From Azospirillum lipoferum 4B (GTDB lineage: Bacteria > Pseudomonadota > Alphaproteobacteria > Azospirillales > Azospirillaceae), in assembly GCF_000283655.1 (NCBI RefSeq), contig NC_016585.1:67001-131000 (forward strand): a stretch of 64,000 nucleotides of DNA. Direction: 5' to 3'. Below the pieces are notes generated by a model that was given only the letters and a program-made list of their open reading frames with translations, ran no database searches and had not been told where the DNA came from. Numbering within the stretch: position 1 is the stretch's first letter; every line of letters starts with the position of its first letter. Position numbers and translations under genes: made by a program. Shown one piece after another: positions 28,143 to 36,751 of the stretch.

Positions 28143-28664
28143 ATGGCTGCCTATCCCGCCGACCTCACGCGCGCGCTGTTCGTCACCGGCCTGCGCAACG
28201 CCCACGCGGTCGAACAGCAGGCGCTTGCACTGATGGACCGCCAGCTGGACCGTCTGGTGAACTACCCGGAGGTCGCCGACCATCTGCGCATGCACCGTGG
28301 CGAGACCGAGGCGCAGATCACCCGTCTCGACCAGATTCTGGACCAGCTGCAGGAAAACCATTCCGGCTTGAAGGACACGGCGCTGTCGATCATGGGCAAT
28401 CTGGCGGCGCTGGGCCACAGCTTCGCCGAGGACGAAATCCTGAAGAACTCATTCGCCAACTACGCCTTCGAGAATTTCGAGGTGGCGAGCTACCGGTCGC
28501 TGCTGACCGTGGCGGATGCCGGCAACTTCGCCTTCGCCGTTCCGCTGCTGCAGACCTCGCTGCGCGAGGAGGAGGCGATGGCCTCCTGGGTGATCGAGAA
28601 TGTGCCGACCCTGACGTTGAAGTACCTGTCGCTGAAGGCCGCAGACCAGACCGCCGGCCGCTGA
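28143..28664 (+). CDS. DUF892 (YciE/YciF) family ferritin-like protein
   Basis: A 173-aa four-helix-bundle protein. The pattern LRNAHAVEQQALALMDRQLDRLVNYPEVADHLRMHRGETEAQITRLDQIL is the DUF892 signature, with Glu/His residues placed as in ferritin-like di-iron or di-zinc carriers. YciF-type proteins are stress-induced, with unclear chemistry. AAGGAGGA at 7 nt before 28143 is one of the strongest ribosome-binding sites here, consistent with high expression. A strong intrinsic terminator follows the stop. Confidence 0.88.
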   Translation: MAAYPADLTRALFVTGLRNAHAVEQQALALMDRQLDRLVNYPEVADHLRMHRGETEAQITRLDQILDQLQENHSGLKDTALSIMGNLAALGHSFAEDEILKNSFANYAFENFEVASYRSLLTVADAGNFAFAVPLLQTSLREEEAMASWVIENVPTLTLKYLSLKAADQTAGR

Positions 28665-28692
28665 CGCCGGACACGATCCGCCCGCAATGAGG

Positions 28693-28727
28693 CGGCCGGG
28701 GAAGACAGGCTCTTCCCCGGCCGTTTT
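28693..28727 (+). terminator. Rho-independent terminator after the DUF892 gene
   Basis: A 13-bp perfect GC-rich stem (28693-28705 with 28711-28723), a 5-nt loop and TTTT lie 28 nt after the stop codon. Confidence 0.85.
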
Positions 28728-28760
28728 CCGTTGCGCCCCGTCCGTGGCGCCGGGCGGAAA

Positions 28761-28928
28761 TCAGACGTCGTAGATGGGGCCTGGGGTCTTCTTGTTGGCG
28801 CCGCCGGCCTTTTCCTCCGATTTCTCGGTCAGGGTCTTGTCACGGTCCTGGTCGGTGCCGGCGGTGGATGGTTTGCCGGCCTTGGCCGTATCGTTTTCCG
28901 GCTTTTCCTGCTTGGATGCATCGTTCAT
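28761..28928 (-). CDS. Small hydrophilic protein (55 aa), unrecognised
   Basis: Highly charged sequence starting MNDASKQEKPENDTAKAGK, with no hydrophobic segment and no aromatic residue apart from one Tyr near the end; it is probably disordered. GGGAG lies 9 nt upstream of the ATG at 28928. It resembles small stress-related disordered proteins but no family can be named. It sits between the DUF892 terminator and the divergent lipoprotein gene. Confidence 0.55.
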   Translation of the reverse strand: MNDASKQEKPENDTAKAGKPSTAGTDQDRDKTLTEKSEEKAGGANKKTPGPIYDV

Positions 28929-29118
28929 CGTGGTCGCTCCCGGTTGTGGCGATGCCTTTCCAACAGCGCAGGGGCGCAGCGGTTGCCAACGATCCGTCAT
29001 CGGACATCGCCGCGCCGCAATGCAGCCTTCCGGCCTTGTCCGGTTTTTGCCCGGTGACGAGCAGGCTTGCTTTGCCGTAAGAGACAGGACGGGTCTCAAT
29101 ACGGATGGATCCCTCCCC

Positions 29119-29880
29119 GTGCTCCGATCGTTTTCCCTTTGCCTGTTCATCGTCGCGGCCGGCGGTCTTGCGGGCTGCAGCTCCGACTATTCGCCCAACA
29201 CCTACTCCTCCAGCGCGGTCCAGCAGGCCAACAAGGTGGAGCCGGCGGTCGTGGTCGGATTCCGTCAGGTGGCGATCAGCGCCAACGGCACGGTCGGCGC
29301 CGTCAGCGGCGGTGCGGCCGGCGGCATCCTGGGGGCGCAGGTCGGCTCCGGCGGCATGAACGCGGCGCTGGGCACCGTCGGCGGCACGGCGATCGGCGGC
29401 CTGCTGGGCACGGCGATGGAGCATATCGCCGGCGACACCACCGGCTGGGAATACATCGTCCGCAAGTCCAACGGCGAGTTGCTGTCGCTGACCCAGAAGG
29501 AGCCGCAGCCGCTGCCCATCGGCCAGAAGGTTCTGGTCATCACCGGCAGCCAGGCCCGCATCGTGCCCGACTATTCCACCCCCGCCGATCCCGAACCGGC
29601 CAAGACCGACGCCCCCAAGACGGACGCCGCGAAGCCGGAACTCCCGAAGCCGGAAACGCCGAAATCGGACATCAAGGCGGTGCCGCTCGCCCCGCTTGCA
29701 GCACCGGCCCCGCCGGACTCCGCCGCCGGCACCGCGCCGACCGGCGGCGGCGGTCCCATTCGCCTGACCGCCCCCACCGACAATACCCCTGCCGTCGACA
29801 CCCCGGCGCCCGCGGCGTCCACCCCCTCCGCCGACCCGCTTCCGGCTCCCGTTCCGGCGGAAGCGAAGCCTGCCGGGTAG
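29119..29880 (+). CDS. SlyB/Pcp-like glycine-zipper outer-membrane lipoprotein
   Basis: A 253-aa lipoprotein. From the GTG at 29119 the signal sequence is VLRSFSLCLFIVAAGGLAGC, with a clear lipobox (LAGC) that sets the mature N-terminal Cys. The mature part begins SSDYSPNTYSSSAVQQANKV, as in SlyB. The glycine zipper GAVSGGAAGGILGAQVGSGG...GGTAIGGLLG, and the C-terminal segment GWEYIVRKSNGELLSLTQKE...LPIGQKVLVITGSQARI, are typical of 17-kDa surface antigen/SlyB proteins. A Pro/Ala/Thr-rich tail of about 100 residues is added and unusual. No upstream ATG gives a better signal peptide. Confidence 0.82.
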   Translation: MLRSFSLCLFIVAAGGLAGCSSDYSPNTYSSSAVQQANKVEPAVVVGFRQVAISANGTVGAVSGGAAGGILGAQVGSGGMNAALGTVGGTAIGGLLGTAMEHIAGDTTGWEYIVRKSNGELLSLTQKEPQPLPIGQKVLVITGSQARIVPDYSTPADPEPAKTDAPKTDAAKPELPKPETPKSDIKAVPLAPLAAPAPPDSAAGTAPTGGGGPIRLTAPTDNTPAVDTPAPAASTPSADPLPAPVPAEAKPAG

Positions 29881-29954
29881 CTCCATACTTGTCCGAATGG
29901 ACGGGATGGCGCACAGTCCGGTGATCCAACCGTAAGATCACCGGCCGAGGGTCC

Positions 29955-30461
29955 ATGTCCGCCGTCGAATCCGCACACAACGTCACTCCGGCCCCCACTC
30001 CAGCCATGAGCAAGGAGGAGTTGGAGGAGTTGATCCGCGAGGGGGTTCCCCTGGTCGGCAACTTCGGCATCGTCGTCGACAGCCTCGGTGCCGGCACGAT
30101 CCGCCTGCGCCTGCCCTACAAGGACGATTTCGTCCGGCCCGGCGGCACGGTCACGGGGCCCGCCATGTTCGGGCTGGCCGATGTGGCGCTCTATGGCGCG
30201 GTGCTGAGCCTGATCGGGCGGGTGGAACTGGCGGTGACCACCAGTATGACCATCAACTTCCTGCGCCGTCCGCCCCCCGTCGCCATCATCGCCGAGGCGC
30301 GTGTCCTGAAGCTGGGCAAGCGGCTGGCCTATGGCGAGATCCTGCTGTTCTCCGAAGGCGATCCGGAGCCGGTCGCCCATGTCACCGGCACCTACTCCAT
30401 CCCCCCTCACGACCCGGTCGCTGTCGCGGTATCTCATTACCGTATCAATGAGGGCTCATAA
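29955..30461 (+). CDS. PaaI-family thioesterase (hotdog fold)
   Basis: A 168-aa hotdog-fold protein. GNFGIVVDSLGAGTIRLRLPYKDDFVRPGGTVTGPAMFGLADVALYGAV is the PaaI/YigI-type core, with the catalytic Asp in the central helix (LADVALYGAV), followed by VTTSMTINFLRRPPP. It should hydrolyse an acyl-CoA thioester; substrate unknown. It ends about 85 nt before the promoter of rplM. Confidence 0.88.
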   Translation: MSAVESAHNVTPAPTPAMSKEELEELIREGVPLVGNFGIVVDSLGAGTIRLRLPYKDDFVRPGGTVTGPAMFGLADVALYGAVLSLIGRVELAVTTSMTINFLRRPPPVAIIAEARVLKLGKRLAYGEILLFSEGDPEPVAHVTGTYSIPPHDPVAVAVSHYRINEGS

Positions 30462-30547
30462 AAATCCGTTTAATATCAATGGGTTTGTAGATCGGGTATC
30501 CAATTACCGCGACTGCAACATGTTGATACTAAAGAGAAATTTTTCTA

Positions 30548-30576
30548 TTGACAGCGCGTGCTGCTGCCCGTAGAAA
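30548..30576 (+). promoter_or_regulatory. Sigma-70 type promoter of rplM-rpsI
   Basis: TTGACA (30548-30553), a 17-nt spacer and TAGAAA (30571-30576) make a near-consensus promoter about 67 nt upstream of rplM, in a locally AT-rich stretch. Confidence 0.75.
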
Positions 30577-30642
30577 GCCGTCCGCTTCGGCGCCCCGGTA
30601 TCGGCGGCCTGCCGATCCGTATTCGAAGAAACGAGTGTGGCG

Positions 30643-31107
30643 ATGAAGACCTTCAATCTGAAGCCGACCGAAATCGAGAAGAAGTGGTACGTCGTCGACG
30701 CCGACGGCCTCGTTCTCGGCCGGCTCGCCAGCATCCTGGCGAACATCCTGCGTGGCAAGAACAAGCCGACCTACACCCCGCACATGGATTGCGGCGACCA
30801 TGTCGTCGTGATCAACGCGGAAAAGGTGAAGCTGACCGGCAACAAGCGCGATGCCGACATCTTCTACTGGCACACCGGCTATCCGGGCGGGATCAAGGGC
30901 CGTTCCAAGGGCCAGATCCTGGACGGCAAGTATCCGGAGCGTGTGATCGAGAAGGCCGTGGAGCGTATGGTTCCGCGCGGTCCGCTCGGCCGTCAGCAGA
31001 TGACCCATCTCAAGGTCTACAAGGGCGCCACGCATCCGCACGATGCGCAGCAGCCGGTCGCCCTCGACATCGGCGCCCTGAACCCGAAGAATAAGCGGAG
31101 CGCGTAA
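30643..31107 (+). CDS. rplM: 50S ribosomal protein L13
   Basis: A 154-aa ribosomal protein. The start [20 protein letters not shown], followed by [38 protein letters not shown] and the C-terminal [16 protein letters not shown], are standard for bacterial L13. A GTG two codons earlier (30637) is a possible start, giving MAMKTF. It is co-transcribed with rpsI, which starts 2 nt after its stop. Confidence 0.97.
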   Translation: MKTFNLKPTEIEKKWYVVDADGLVLGRLASILANILRGKNKPTYTPHMDCGDHVVVINAEKVKLTGNKRDADIFYWHTGYPGGIKGRSKGQILDGKYPERVIEKAVERMVPRGPLGRQQMTHLKVYKGATHPHDAQQPVALDIGALNPKNKRSA

Positions 31108-31109
31108 GC

Positions 31110-31598
31110 ATGGCTCAGGTCACCACCACCCTCTCCAGCCTGAAGGATCTGACGGGCGCCGCCGCCACCGCGACCGTCACCGAAGAGTTGGCCGCTCCGA
31201 AGCTGGACGCCCAGGGCCGCGCCTACGCCACCGGCAAGCGCAAGGACGCCGTCGCCCGCGTGTGGATCAAGCCGGGCACCGGCAAGGTCACCGTGAACGG
31301 CCGCGACCAGTCGGTCTATTTCGCCCGTCCGGTGCTGCGCATGATGATCGCCCAGCCGTTCGGCGTGACCGAGCGTCTGGACCAGTTCGACGTCGTCGCC
31401 ACCGTCGCCGGCGGCGGTCTGTCGGGCCAGGCCGGTGCCGTCCGTCACGGCATCTCCAAGGCGCTGACCTACTTCGAGCCGGCCCTGCGCCCGCCGCTGA
31501 AGGCCGCCGGCTTCCTGACCCGCGACGCCCGTACGGTCGAGCGTAAGAAGTACGGCCGCGCCAAGGCCCGCCGCAGCTTCCAGTTCTCGAAGCGCTAA
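31110..31598 (+). CDS. rpsI: 30S ribosomal protein S9
   Basis: A 162-aa S9 with the usual C-terminal [15 protein letters not shown], which contacts tRNA in the P site, and the core [26 protein letters not shown]. An alphaproteobacterial N-terminal extension of about 35 residues is present. It is the second gene of the rplM-rpsI operon, followed by a strong terminator. Confidence 0.97.
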   Translation: MAQVTTTLSSLKDLTGAAATATVTEELAAPKLDAQGRAYATGKRKDAVARVWIKPGTGKVTVNGRDQSVYFARPVLRMMIAQPFGVTERLDQFDVVATVAGGGLSGQAGAVRHGISKALTYFEPALRPPLKAAGFLTRDARTVERKKYGRAKARRSFQFSKR

Positions 31599-31633
31599 TC
31601 CCTACACGGGCCCGCGTCTTTACGGTACAAGCG

Positions 31634-31668
31634 AGGGGCGTCCCGAAAGGGGCGCCCCTTTCTTTTTG
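31634..31668 (+). terminator. Rho-independent terminator of rplM-rpsI
   Basis: An 11-bp stem (AGGGGCG-T-CCC with GGG-G-CGCCCCT, including one T-G pair) closed by a GAAA tetraloop is followed by TTTCTTTTT. Confidence 0.9.
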
Positions 31669-31748
31669 CTCTGTCATCACGCTTTCGCTTATCCCGGATA
31701 CAGGTTTCACCCGTCTTCAGATCGTCTTCAGCGAAGGACATTGCCTCC

Positions 31749-32825
31749 ATGGCCTCGACCAGCATTCTCGGCAGCACGTCCGGCGGTTCGAAAATCCGCG
31801 TCGGCATCCTGGGCGCTTCCGGTTACACCGGCGCCGAACTGGTGCGCATGCTGCTGCGCCACCCGAACGTCGAGATCTCGGCCCTGACCGCCGAACGACA
31901 GGCCGGCAAGCCGATGGCGGAGGTGTTCCCGCATCTGGGCGGCTATGGCCTGCCCGATCTGGTGAAGATCGAGCAGCTGAAGTGGGACGGCCTGGACTTC
32001 ATCTTCTGCGCCCTGCCGCACGGCACCACGCAGGAGGTCATCGCCGGCCTGCCCAGCGGGCTGAAGGTGGTCGATCTGTCCGCCGATTTCCGTCTGAGCG
32101 ACCCGGCCGAATACGCCATCTGGTACGGGCATGAGCATCGCGCCGTCGATCTCCAGAAGGAAGTCGCCTACGGCCTGACCGAGTTCAACCGCCAGGGCGT
32201 GCGCAAGGCGCGGGTGGTGGCCAATCCGGGCTGCTACCCGACCTGCTCGCTGCTGCCGCTGCTGCCGCTCCTGATGGAAAACCAGATCGAGCCGGGCGGC
32301 ATCATCATCGACGCCAAGTCCGGCGTGTCGGGCGCCGGCCGCGACGCCAAGCAGGCCAACCTGTTCACCGAGGTGTCGGAGGGCTTCAACGCCTATGGCG
32401 TCGGCCACCATCGCCACATGCCAGAGATCGAGCAGGAGCTGCGGCTGGCCGCCGGCCGTCCGGTCACCGTCTCCTTCACCCCGCATCTGGTGCCGATGAA
32501 CCGCGGCATGATGGCGACCATCTATGTCCGCATGGCCGACGGCGTCACCGCCGACGACCTGCGCGCGACGCTCGCCGCCCGCTATGCCGACGAGCCCTTC
32601 GTCGGGGTCACGCCTGCCGGCGTCGTGCCGGCGACGCGCCATGTCCGCGCGTCCAACCACAACCTGATCGGCGTGGTTGCCGACCGCACCCCGCGCGGGG
32701 CCATCATCGTGTCGGTCATCGACAATCTGGTGAAGGGCGCCTCGGGCCAGGCCATCCAGAACATGAACGTCATGATGGGGCTGGGCGAGACCACCGGCAT
32801 CGATCAGGCGCCGCTTTTCCCGTAA
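31749..32825 (+). CDS. argC: N-acetyl-gamma-glutamyl-phosphate reductase
   Basis: A 358-aa enzyme of arginine biosynthesis: NADPH-dependent reduction of N-acetylglutamyl-phosphate to the semialdehyde. The NADP-binding start is RVGILGASGYTGAELVRMLLRHPNVEI, and the catalytic Cys is in ANPGCYPTCSLL. The GVGHHRHMPEIEQEL region holds the active-site His. Length fits type 1 ArgC with a short extra N-terminus (about 15 residues before RVGILG). The gene is single; GAAGGA lies about 9 nt upstream. Confidence 0.96.
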   Translation: MASTSILGSTSGGSKIRVGILGASGYTGAELVRMLLRHPNVEISALTAERQAGKPMAEVFPHLGGYGLPDLVKIEQLKWDGLDFIFCALPHGTTQEVIAGLPSGLKVVDLSADFRLSDPAEYAIWYGHEHRAVDLQKEVAYGLTEFNRQGVRKARVVANPGCYPTCSLLPLLPLLMENQIEPGGIIIDAKSGVSGAGRDAKQANLFTEVSEGFNAYGVGHHRHMPEIEQELRLAAGRPVTVSFTPHLVPMNRGMMATIYVRMADGVTADDLRATLAARYADEPFVGVTPAGVVPATRHVRASNHNLIGVVADRTPRGAIIVSVIDNLVKGASGQAIQNMNVMMGLGETTGIDQAPLFP

Positions 32826-32990
32826 CAGGTCCGTATGGGGGGCTGTGACAGCGTTGTGGCCCCCTGTCCGCACTGTTGCACGGAGGCACCAATCGGGATT
32901 TGCTTTGCCCTGTCAATGCGAAATCAGGTGGTGCCTTAAGCCTTACGGTGTTTCAATCCCGCCCGTCATGCACGACTTCGGTACGACCTG

Positions 32991-33527
32991 ATGACCGGCC
33001 TTGTCCGCGCCTTCAACGGCATCCTGCCCACCATCGACCCGACCGCGTTCATCGCGGAAACGGCGGCGGTGATCGGCGATGTCGTGATCGGGGCGAACAG
33101 CAGCATCTGGTACGGCTGCACCGTGCGTGGAGACGTCAACGAGATCCGAATCGGCGCTCGCACCAACCTCCAGGACGGCACCGTGATCCACGTGGCCGCC
33201 GAAGGGCAGGGCACCTACATCGGGGACGACATCACCGTCGGCCATATGGCGTTGCTGCACGCCTGCACGCTGGAAGACGGCTGCTTCATCGGCATGAAGG
33301 CCTGCATCCTGGATGGGGCCTATGTCGAGTCGCGGGCGATGGTCGCGGCAGGTGCTCTGGTGACACCTGGAAAGCGGGTGACGTCCGGATTCTTGTGGGC
33401 CGGCTGCCCTGCTAGACCGGTTCGCGAGCTGACGGAAAAGGATCTCGCGGTTTTTCCGGTCCTCAGCCACCGTTATACGGATTTGGCGGAAACCTACCGG
33501 AAAAGCTGCTATGGAAGTGGAGCATAG
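32991..33527 (+). CDS. Gamma-class carbonic anhydrase family protein
   Basis: A 178-aa left-handed beta-helix (hexapeptide-repeat) protein. The conserved opening IDPTAFIAETAAVIGDVVIGANSSIWYGCTVRGDVNEIRIG and the three metal-ligand His (VIHVAAEG, VGHMALLHAC) are present, so it can bind zinc or iron. Family members act as gamma-carbonic anhydrases or acyltransferase-like proteins. No signal peptide. No strong ribosome-binding site. Confidence 0.9.
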   Translation: MTGLVRAFNGILPTIDPTAFIAETAAVIGDVVIGANSSIWYGCTVRGDVNEIRIGARTNLQDGTVIHVAAEGQGTYIGDDITVGHMALLHACTLEDGCFIGMKACILDGAYVESRAMVAAGALVTPGKRVTSGFLWAGCPARPVRELTEKDLAVFPVLSHRYTDLAETYRKSCYGSGA

Positions 33528-33697
33528 GTCCAAGAACAGGTCCGGTTCGGCCAATCGGCTGAGGTGTCGGAACACAGCCGTGCACCACATGTTGGGATGG
33601 TCGTCGCCGCGCTTGCGCTTGGGCGGATGCTTCGATTGATAGGTTCATCCCCCGCAGGCACTCTGATGGGGAAGGGTTCTGGAAGGGAGTGAAGACA

Positions 33698-34309
33698 ATG
33701 AAGACTATTGTTCGCGCGGGTCTGGCTGCCATTCCGGCCGCCATCGTCGCTTTCGGCCTGTCGGCTGCCGCCAATGCCCAGGACGCCAGCAAGGTCGGCA
33801 CCGGCGCCCAGTGGTGCAACCCGGTCGTCGGCTGGAGCGGTCAGGTCAAGGAAGGCGTCGCCGCCCGCACCTCCAGCGGCGGCTATGTCATCCATCAGGG
33901 CAGCTATCCGTGCCCGCCGGCCGCCGCCGCTCCGGCTCCGGCCGCCGTCGCCGCGGTTCAGAGCGAATATCTGGTGTTCTTCGACTGGGATAAGTCGACC
34001 ATCACCCCGGCCGCCGATCGCGTGATCGGTGACGCGGTGTCGGCCATCCTGAAGAACGGTGGCGCCAAGATCCACGTCGTCGGCCACACCGACACGTCGG
34101 GCTCGCCGGCTTACAACCAGAAGCTGTCGCTGCGTCGTGCCGACGCGGTCAAGAAGGCTCTGGTCGCCAAGGGCATCCAGAATGCCAACATCACGACCGA
34201 AGGCAAGGGCGAGAGCCAGCTGCTGGTCCAGACCGGCCCGAACGTGCGTGAGCCGTCCAACCGTCGTGCGCAGATCCTGCCGCGCCTGATGAACGCTCCG
34301 TCGTCCTAA
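33698..34309 (+). CDS. OmpA-family protein with C-terminal peptidoglycan-binding domain
   Basis: A 203-aa exported protein. Signal peptide to about residue 25 (SAAANAQ). An N-terminal region of about 60 residues with two Cys (QWCNPVVG and SYPCPP) precedes an Ala/Pro linker and the OmpA domain (YLVFFDWDKSTITPAADRVI...VVGHTDTSGSPAYNQKLSLRRADAVKKAL). The Asp and Arg that bind diaminopimelate are conserved in GHTDTSG and SNRRAQI. No beta-barrel is present, so it tethers to peptidoglycan from the periplasm. GGAAGGGAG precedes the ATG; a terminator follows. Confidence 0.9.
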   Translation: MKTIVRAGLAAIPAAIVAFGLSAAANAQDASKVGTGAQWCNPVVGWSGQVKEGVAARTSSGGYVIHQGSYPCPPAAAAPAPAAVAAVQSEYLVFFDWDKSTITPAADRVIGDAVSAILKNGGAKIHVVGHTDTSGSPAYNQKLSLRRADAVKKALVAKGIQNANITTEGKGESQLLVQTGPNVREPSNRRAQILPRLMNAPSS

Positions 34310-34376
34310 GGACGGTAGGCAGGGGGCCGCTCCGGGGGTTTCGGATCGGCCTTCCCGCCAGCGGAAGAAACCGCAG

Positions 34377-34415
34377 GAAAAAGGCCGCGCCGGGTTAGCC
34401 CGTCGCGGCCTTTTT
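34377..34415 (+). terminator. Rho-independent terminator after the OmpA-family gene
   Basis: GAAAAAGGCCGCG...CGCGGCCTTTTTC forms a long stem with flanking A- and T-tracts, suitable for termination in both directions between two convergent genes. Confidence 0.85.
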
Positions 34416-34461
34416 CCGTTTCTGCCTGCTCTCGGCCGAAGATCCCTCAGGCAAAAACCCC

Positions 34462-35136
34462 TCAGCCCGCCAGTTGGGCCGGGTCCTGTTCCGGATCGCC
34501 GGCAGTCAGCCGCAGCGGCACCACGCCCGCCCACACCGGGTGGCCCATATCCTCCGCATCGTCGGACGGTGGGCCGGAGCGCCGCTTGGCCGATGCCTCG
34601 GCGATCGGGAAGGCCAACACGGAAGTGGCCTTCAGCTCCTGCACATTGGGCGCCCGCACCTTGGCGCTGCGGCCGGGTTCGATCTTTTCCATCAGGGCAT
34701 CCAGGGCGGCACGCTTCTCCGCCTCCTCCGCCACCAGCCGCGGCCGGCCGAACAGCATGACCGAGCGGTAATTGACGGAGTGATGGAAGGCCGACCGCGC
34801 CAGCACCCAGCCATCGATCAGCGACAGGGTGATGCAGGCTTCGCCCCCCTCCTGCAGCCGGCGGATCATCCGGCTGGAGGAAGCGCCATGGATCATCAGC
34901 TCGTCGCCCACGCGCCAGGGAACCGTCGGAATCACCATGGGGGAGGGGGTGCCCAGGCCCTTGATGGAGTCGTCGACGAAGCCGACGTGGCAGATCGGCG
35001 CCTCGTCGATGATGGCGTGGATCAGGGCGACGTCATGGCTGCCGCGGTCGCCCAGCCGAACCGGCCGGGTACGCGGCGTCTGGGCCAGCGTAGTGGGAGA
35101 AGCGGTGGCGGATGTATCGGGGAGAAGGCTGGTCAT
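34462..35136 (-). CDS. Pyridoxamine 5'-phosphate oxidase-family protein
   Basis: A 224-aa flavin split-barrel protein. IIDEAPICHVGFVDD, then PTVPWRVGDELMIHGASSSRMIRRLQEGGEACITLSLIDGWVLARSAFHHSVNYRSVMLFGRPRL, is the pattern of the PF12900-like (nitroimidazole resistance/PNPOx_2) subgroup. Start at 35136 (MTSLLPD) is preferred to the longer frame at 35259. It is divergent from a MocR regulator; this pairing suggests regulation by PLP or a related vitamer, but a direct role in B6 metabolism is not proven. Confidence 0.85.
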   Translation of the reverse strand: MTSLLPDTSATASPTTLAQTPRTRPVRLGDRGSHDVALIHAIIDEAPICHVGFVDDSIKGLGTPSPMVIPTVPWRVGDELMIHGASSSRMIRRLQEGGEACITLSLIDGWVLARSAFHHSVNYRSVMLFGRPRLVAEEAEKRAALDALMEKIEPGRSAKVRAPNVQELKATSVLAFPIAEASAKRRSGPPSDDAEDMGHPVWAGVVPLRLTAGDPEQDPAQLAG

Positions 35137-35257
35137 GGACGTGCTCGGAGCCGGAACTGTTGCGATGCCCCAGAATGACCGGCAGAATGGTTCTCTCGAA
35201 AGGTCCGGAATGTCAATTCCATAGGGGCCAATTTGCTTCTCCCTTCGGAGGATCGCC

Positions 35258-36751
35258 ATGGCCCGCGCGGCAGTTCCGGTTCTCTCCAGCCTTGGGCCGG
35301 TGGCGCTCGACCGCGCCGGTGCGGAGCCGCTGCACCGCCAACTCTACCGTGCGCTGCGGCAGGCGGTGCTGGACGGACGGCTGCGCCCGGGGGAAAGGCT
35401 GCCGCCCAGCCGGGCGCTCGCCGCCGACTGGGGGCTGTCGCGAAACACCGTGGTGACCGCCTATGACACGCTGCTGGCGGAGGGTTACGTCACCGGGCGG
35501 GTGGGGGCCGGCACCTTCGTCGCCGCCTCCCTTCCCGATGCGGTGCCCGGCAGCATTCCCGCCCGCGACGAAGTCCGCCGGGGTGTCGGCCTGTCCGTCC
35601 GCGGCCGTGTGTTGGCCGAGGCGCCGGCCATCGCCCGCGACCGGGTGGGGCGGCCCTTCGCGCTCGGCACGCCGGACCTCGGCGTCTTTCCCTTCGCCCT
35701 GTGGGCGCAGCTTCTCGGCCGCAGCTGGCGCCAGGGCGGGCGGCCGCTGGCGACCGAGCCGGATCCGCTCGGCCACGCTCCGCTGCGGGCGGAGATCGCC
35801 GCCTATCTGCGGGCCGTCCGTGCCGTCCGTTGCGAACCGGAGCAGGTCGTCATCGTTTCCGGCGCGCAGCAGGGGCTGGCGCTTTTGGCGCAACTGCTTC
35901 TCGACCCCGGCGACGAGGCCTGGGTGGAGGAGCCGGGCTGGCCCGGCAACCGCGCCGCCCTGTTGGGGGCCGGGGCGCGGCTGGTCCCGGTGCCGGTGGA
36001 CGGGGAGGGGATCGACGTCGCCGCCGGCATGGCCCAAGGCGCCGGCGCCCGGCTGGCGCTGGTCACCCCCTCCCACCAGTTCCCGCTGGGCGTGACCATG
36101 AGCCTCGCGCGCCGCCTGCGCCTGCTGGACTGGGCGGCGGCGCGCGACGCCTGGATCGTCGAGGACGATTACGACAGCGAGTTCCGCTATGCCGGCCCGC
36201 CGCTGGCCGCCCTCCAGGGGTTGGACGGTGCCGGGCGCGTCATTTATGTCGGCAGCTTCAGCAAGGTGATGTTCCCGGCGCTGCGGCTCGGCTATGTCGT
36301 GGTGCCGCCCGATCTGGTCGAGCCGGTGCGCGCCGCGCGGCGCCATTTCGACGGCGGGACCAGCGTGGTGCCGCAGGCGGCCCTGCACCGTTTCCTGGCC
36401 GACGGCCATTTCGCCTCGCACCTGCGGGCCATGCGCTCGCTCTATGCCGCCAAGCGCACCGCCATCCTGGAGTCGATCGCCGACGCCTTCGCCGGCTTCG
36501 CCACGGCCGAAGCCGGCGAGGCCGGCATGCATGTCCTGCTCCGCCTGCCGCCCGACTGCCCCGACCATATGCTGGCCGAGCGTGCGGCCCGCATCGGCCT
36601 GACCACGCCAGCCCTGTCCAGCTACCACCGTGACGCCGATGGGACCACCGGCAACGGCCTGCTGCTCGGCTTCGCCGCCCATGACCCGGCGATGCTCGAC
36701 CGTGCGGTGCGTGATCTGGCGCGGCTGGTGGCCGAGCTGCCGAAGGGTTAA
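35258..36751 (+). CDS. MocR-family regulator (GntR HTH fused to aminotransferase-like domain)
   Basis: A 497-aa fusion. N-terminal GntR winged HTH: PLHRQLYRALRQAVLDGRLRPGERLPPSRALAADWGLSRNTVVTAYD (about residues 26-72). C-terminal fold-type I aminotransferase domain with the PLP-binding Lys in VIYVGSFSKVMFPALRLGYVV and the preceding Asp in DAWIVEDDYDSEFRY. MocR proteins sense PLP or an amino-compound and regulate neighbours, as PdxR does. The divergent PNPOx-like gene is the obvious candidate target. Its stop overlaps the end of the convergent glycosyltransferase gene by 4 nt. Confidence 0.93.
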   Translation: MARAAVPVLSSLGPVALDRAGAEPLHRQLYRALRQAVLDGRLRPGERLPPSRALAADWGLSRNTVVTAYDTLLAEGYVTGRVGAGTFVAASLPDAVPGSIPARDEVRRGVGLSVRGRVLAEAPAIARDRVGRPFALGTPDLGVFPFALWAQLLGRSWRQGGRPLATEPDPLGHAPLRAEIAAYLRAVRAVRCEPEQVVIVSGAQQGLALLAQLLLDPGDEAWVEEPGWPGNRAALLGAGARLVPVPVDGEGIDVAAGMAQGAGARLALVTPSHQFPLGVTMSLARRLRLLDWAAARDAWIVEDDYDSEFRYAGPPLAALQGLDGAGRVIYVGSFSKVMFPALRLGYVVVPPDLVEPVRAARRHFDGGTSVVPQAALHRFLADGHFASHLRAMRSLYAAKRTAILESIADAFAGFATAEAGEAGMHVLLRLPPDCPDHMLAERAARIGLTTPALSSYHRDADGTTGNGLLLGFAAHDPAMLDRAVRDLARLVAELPKG

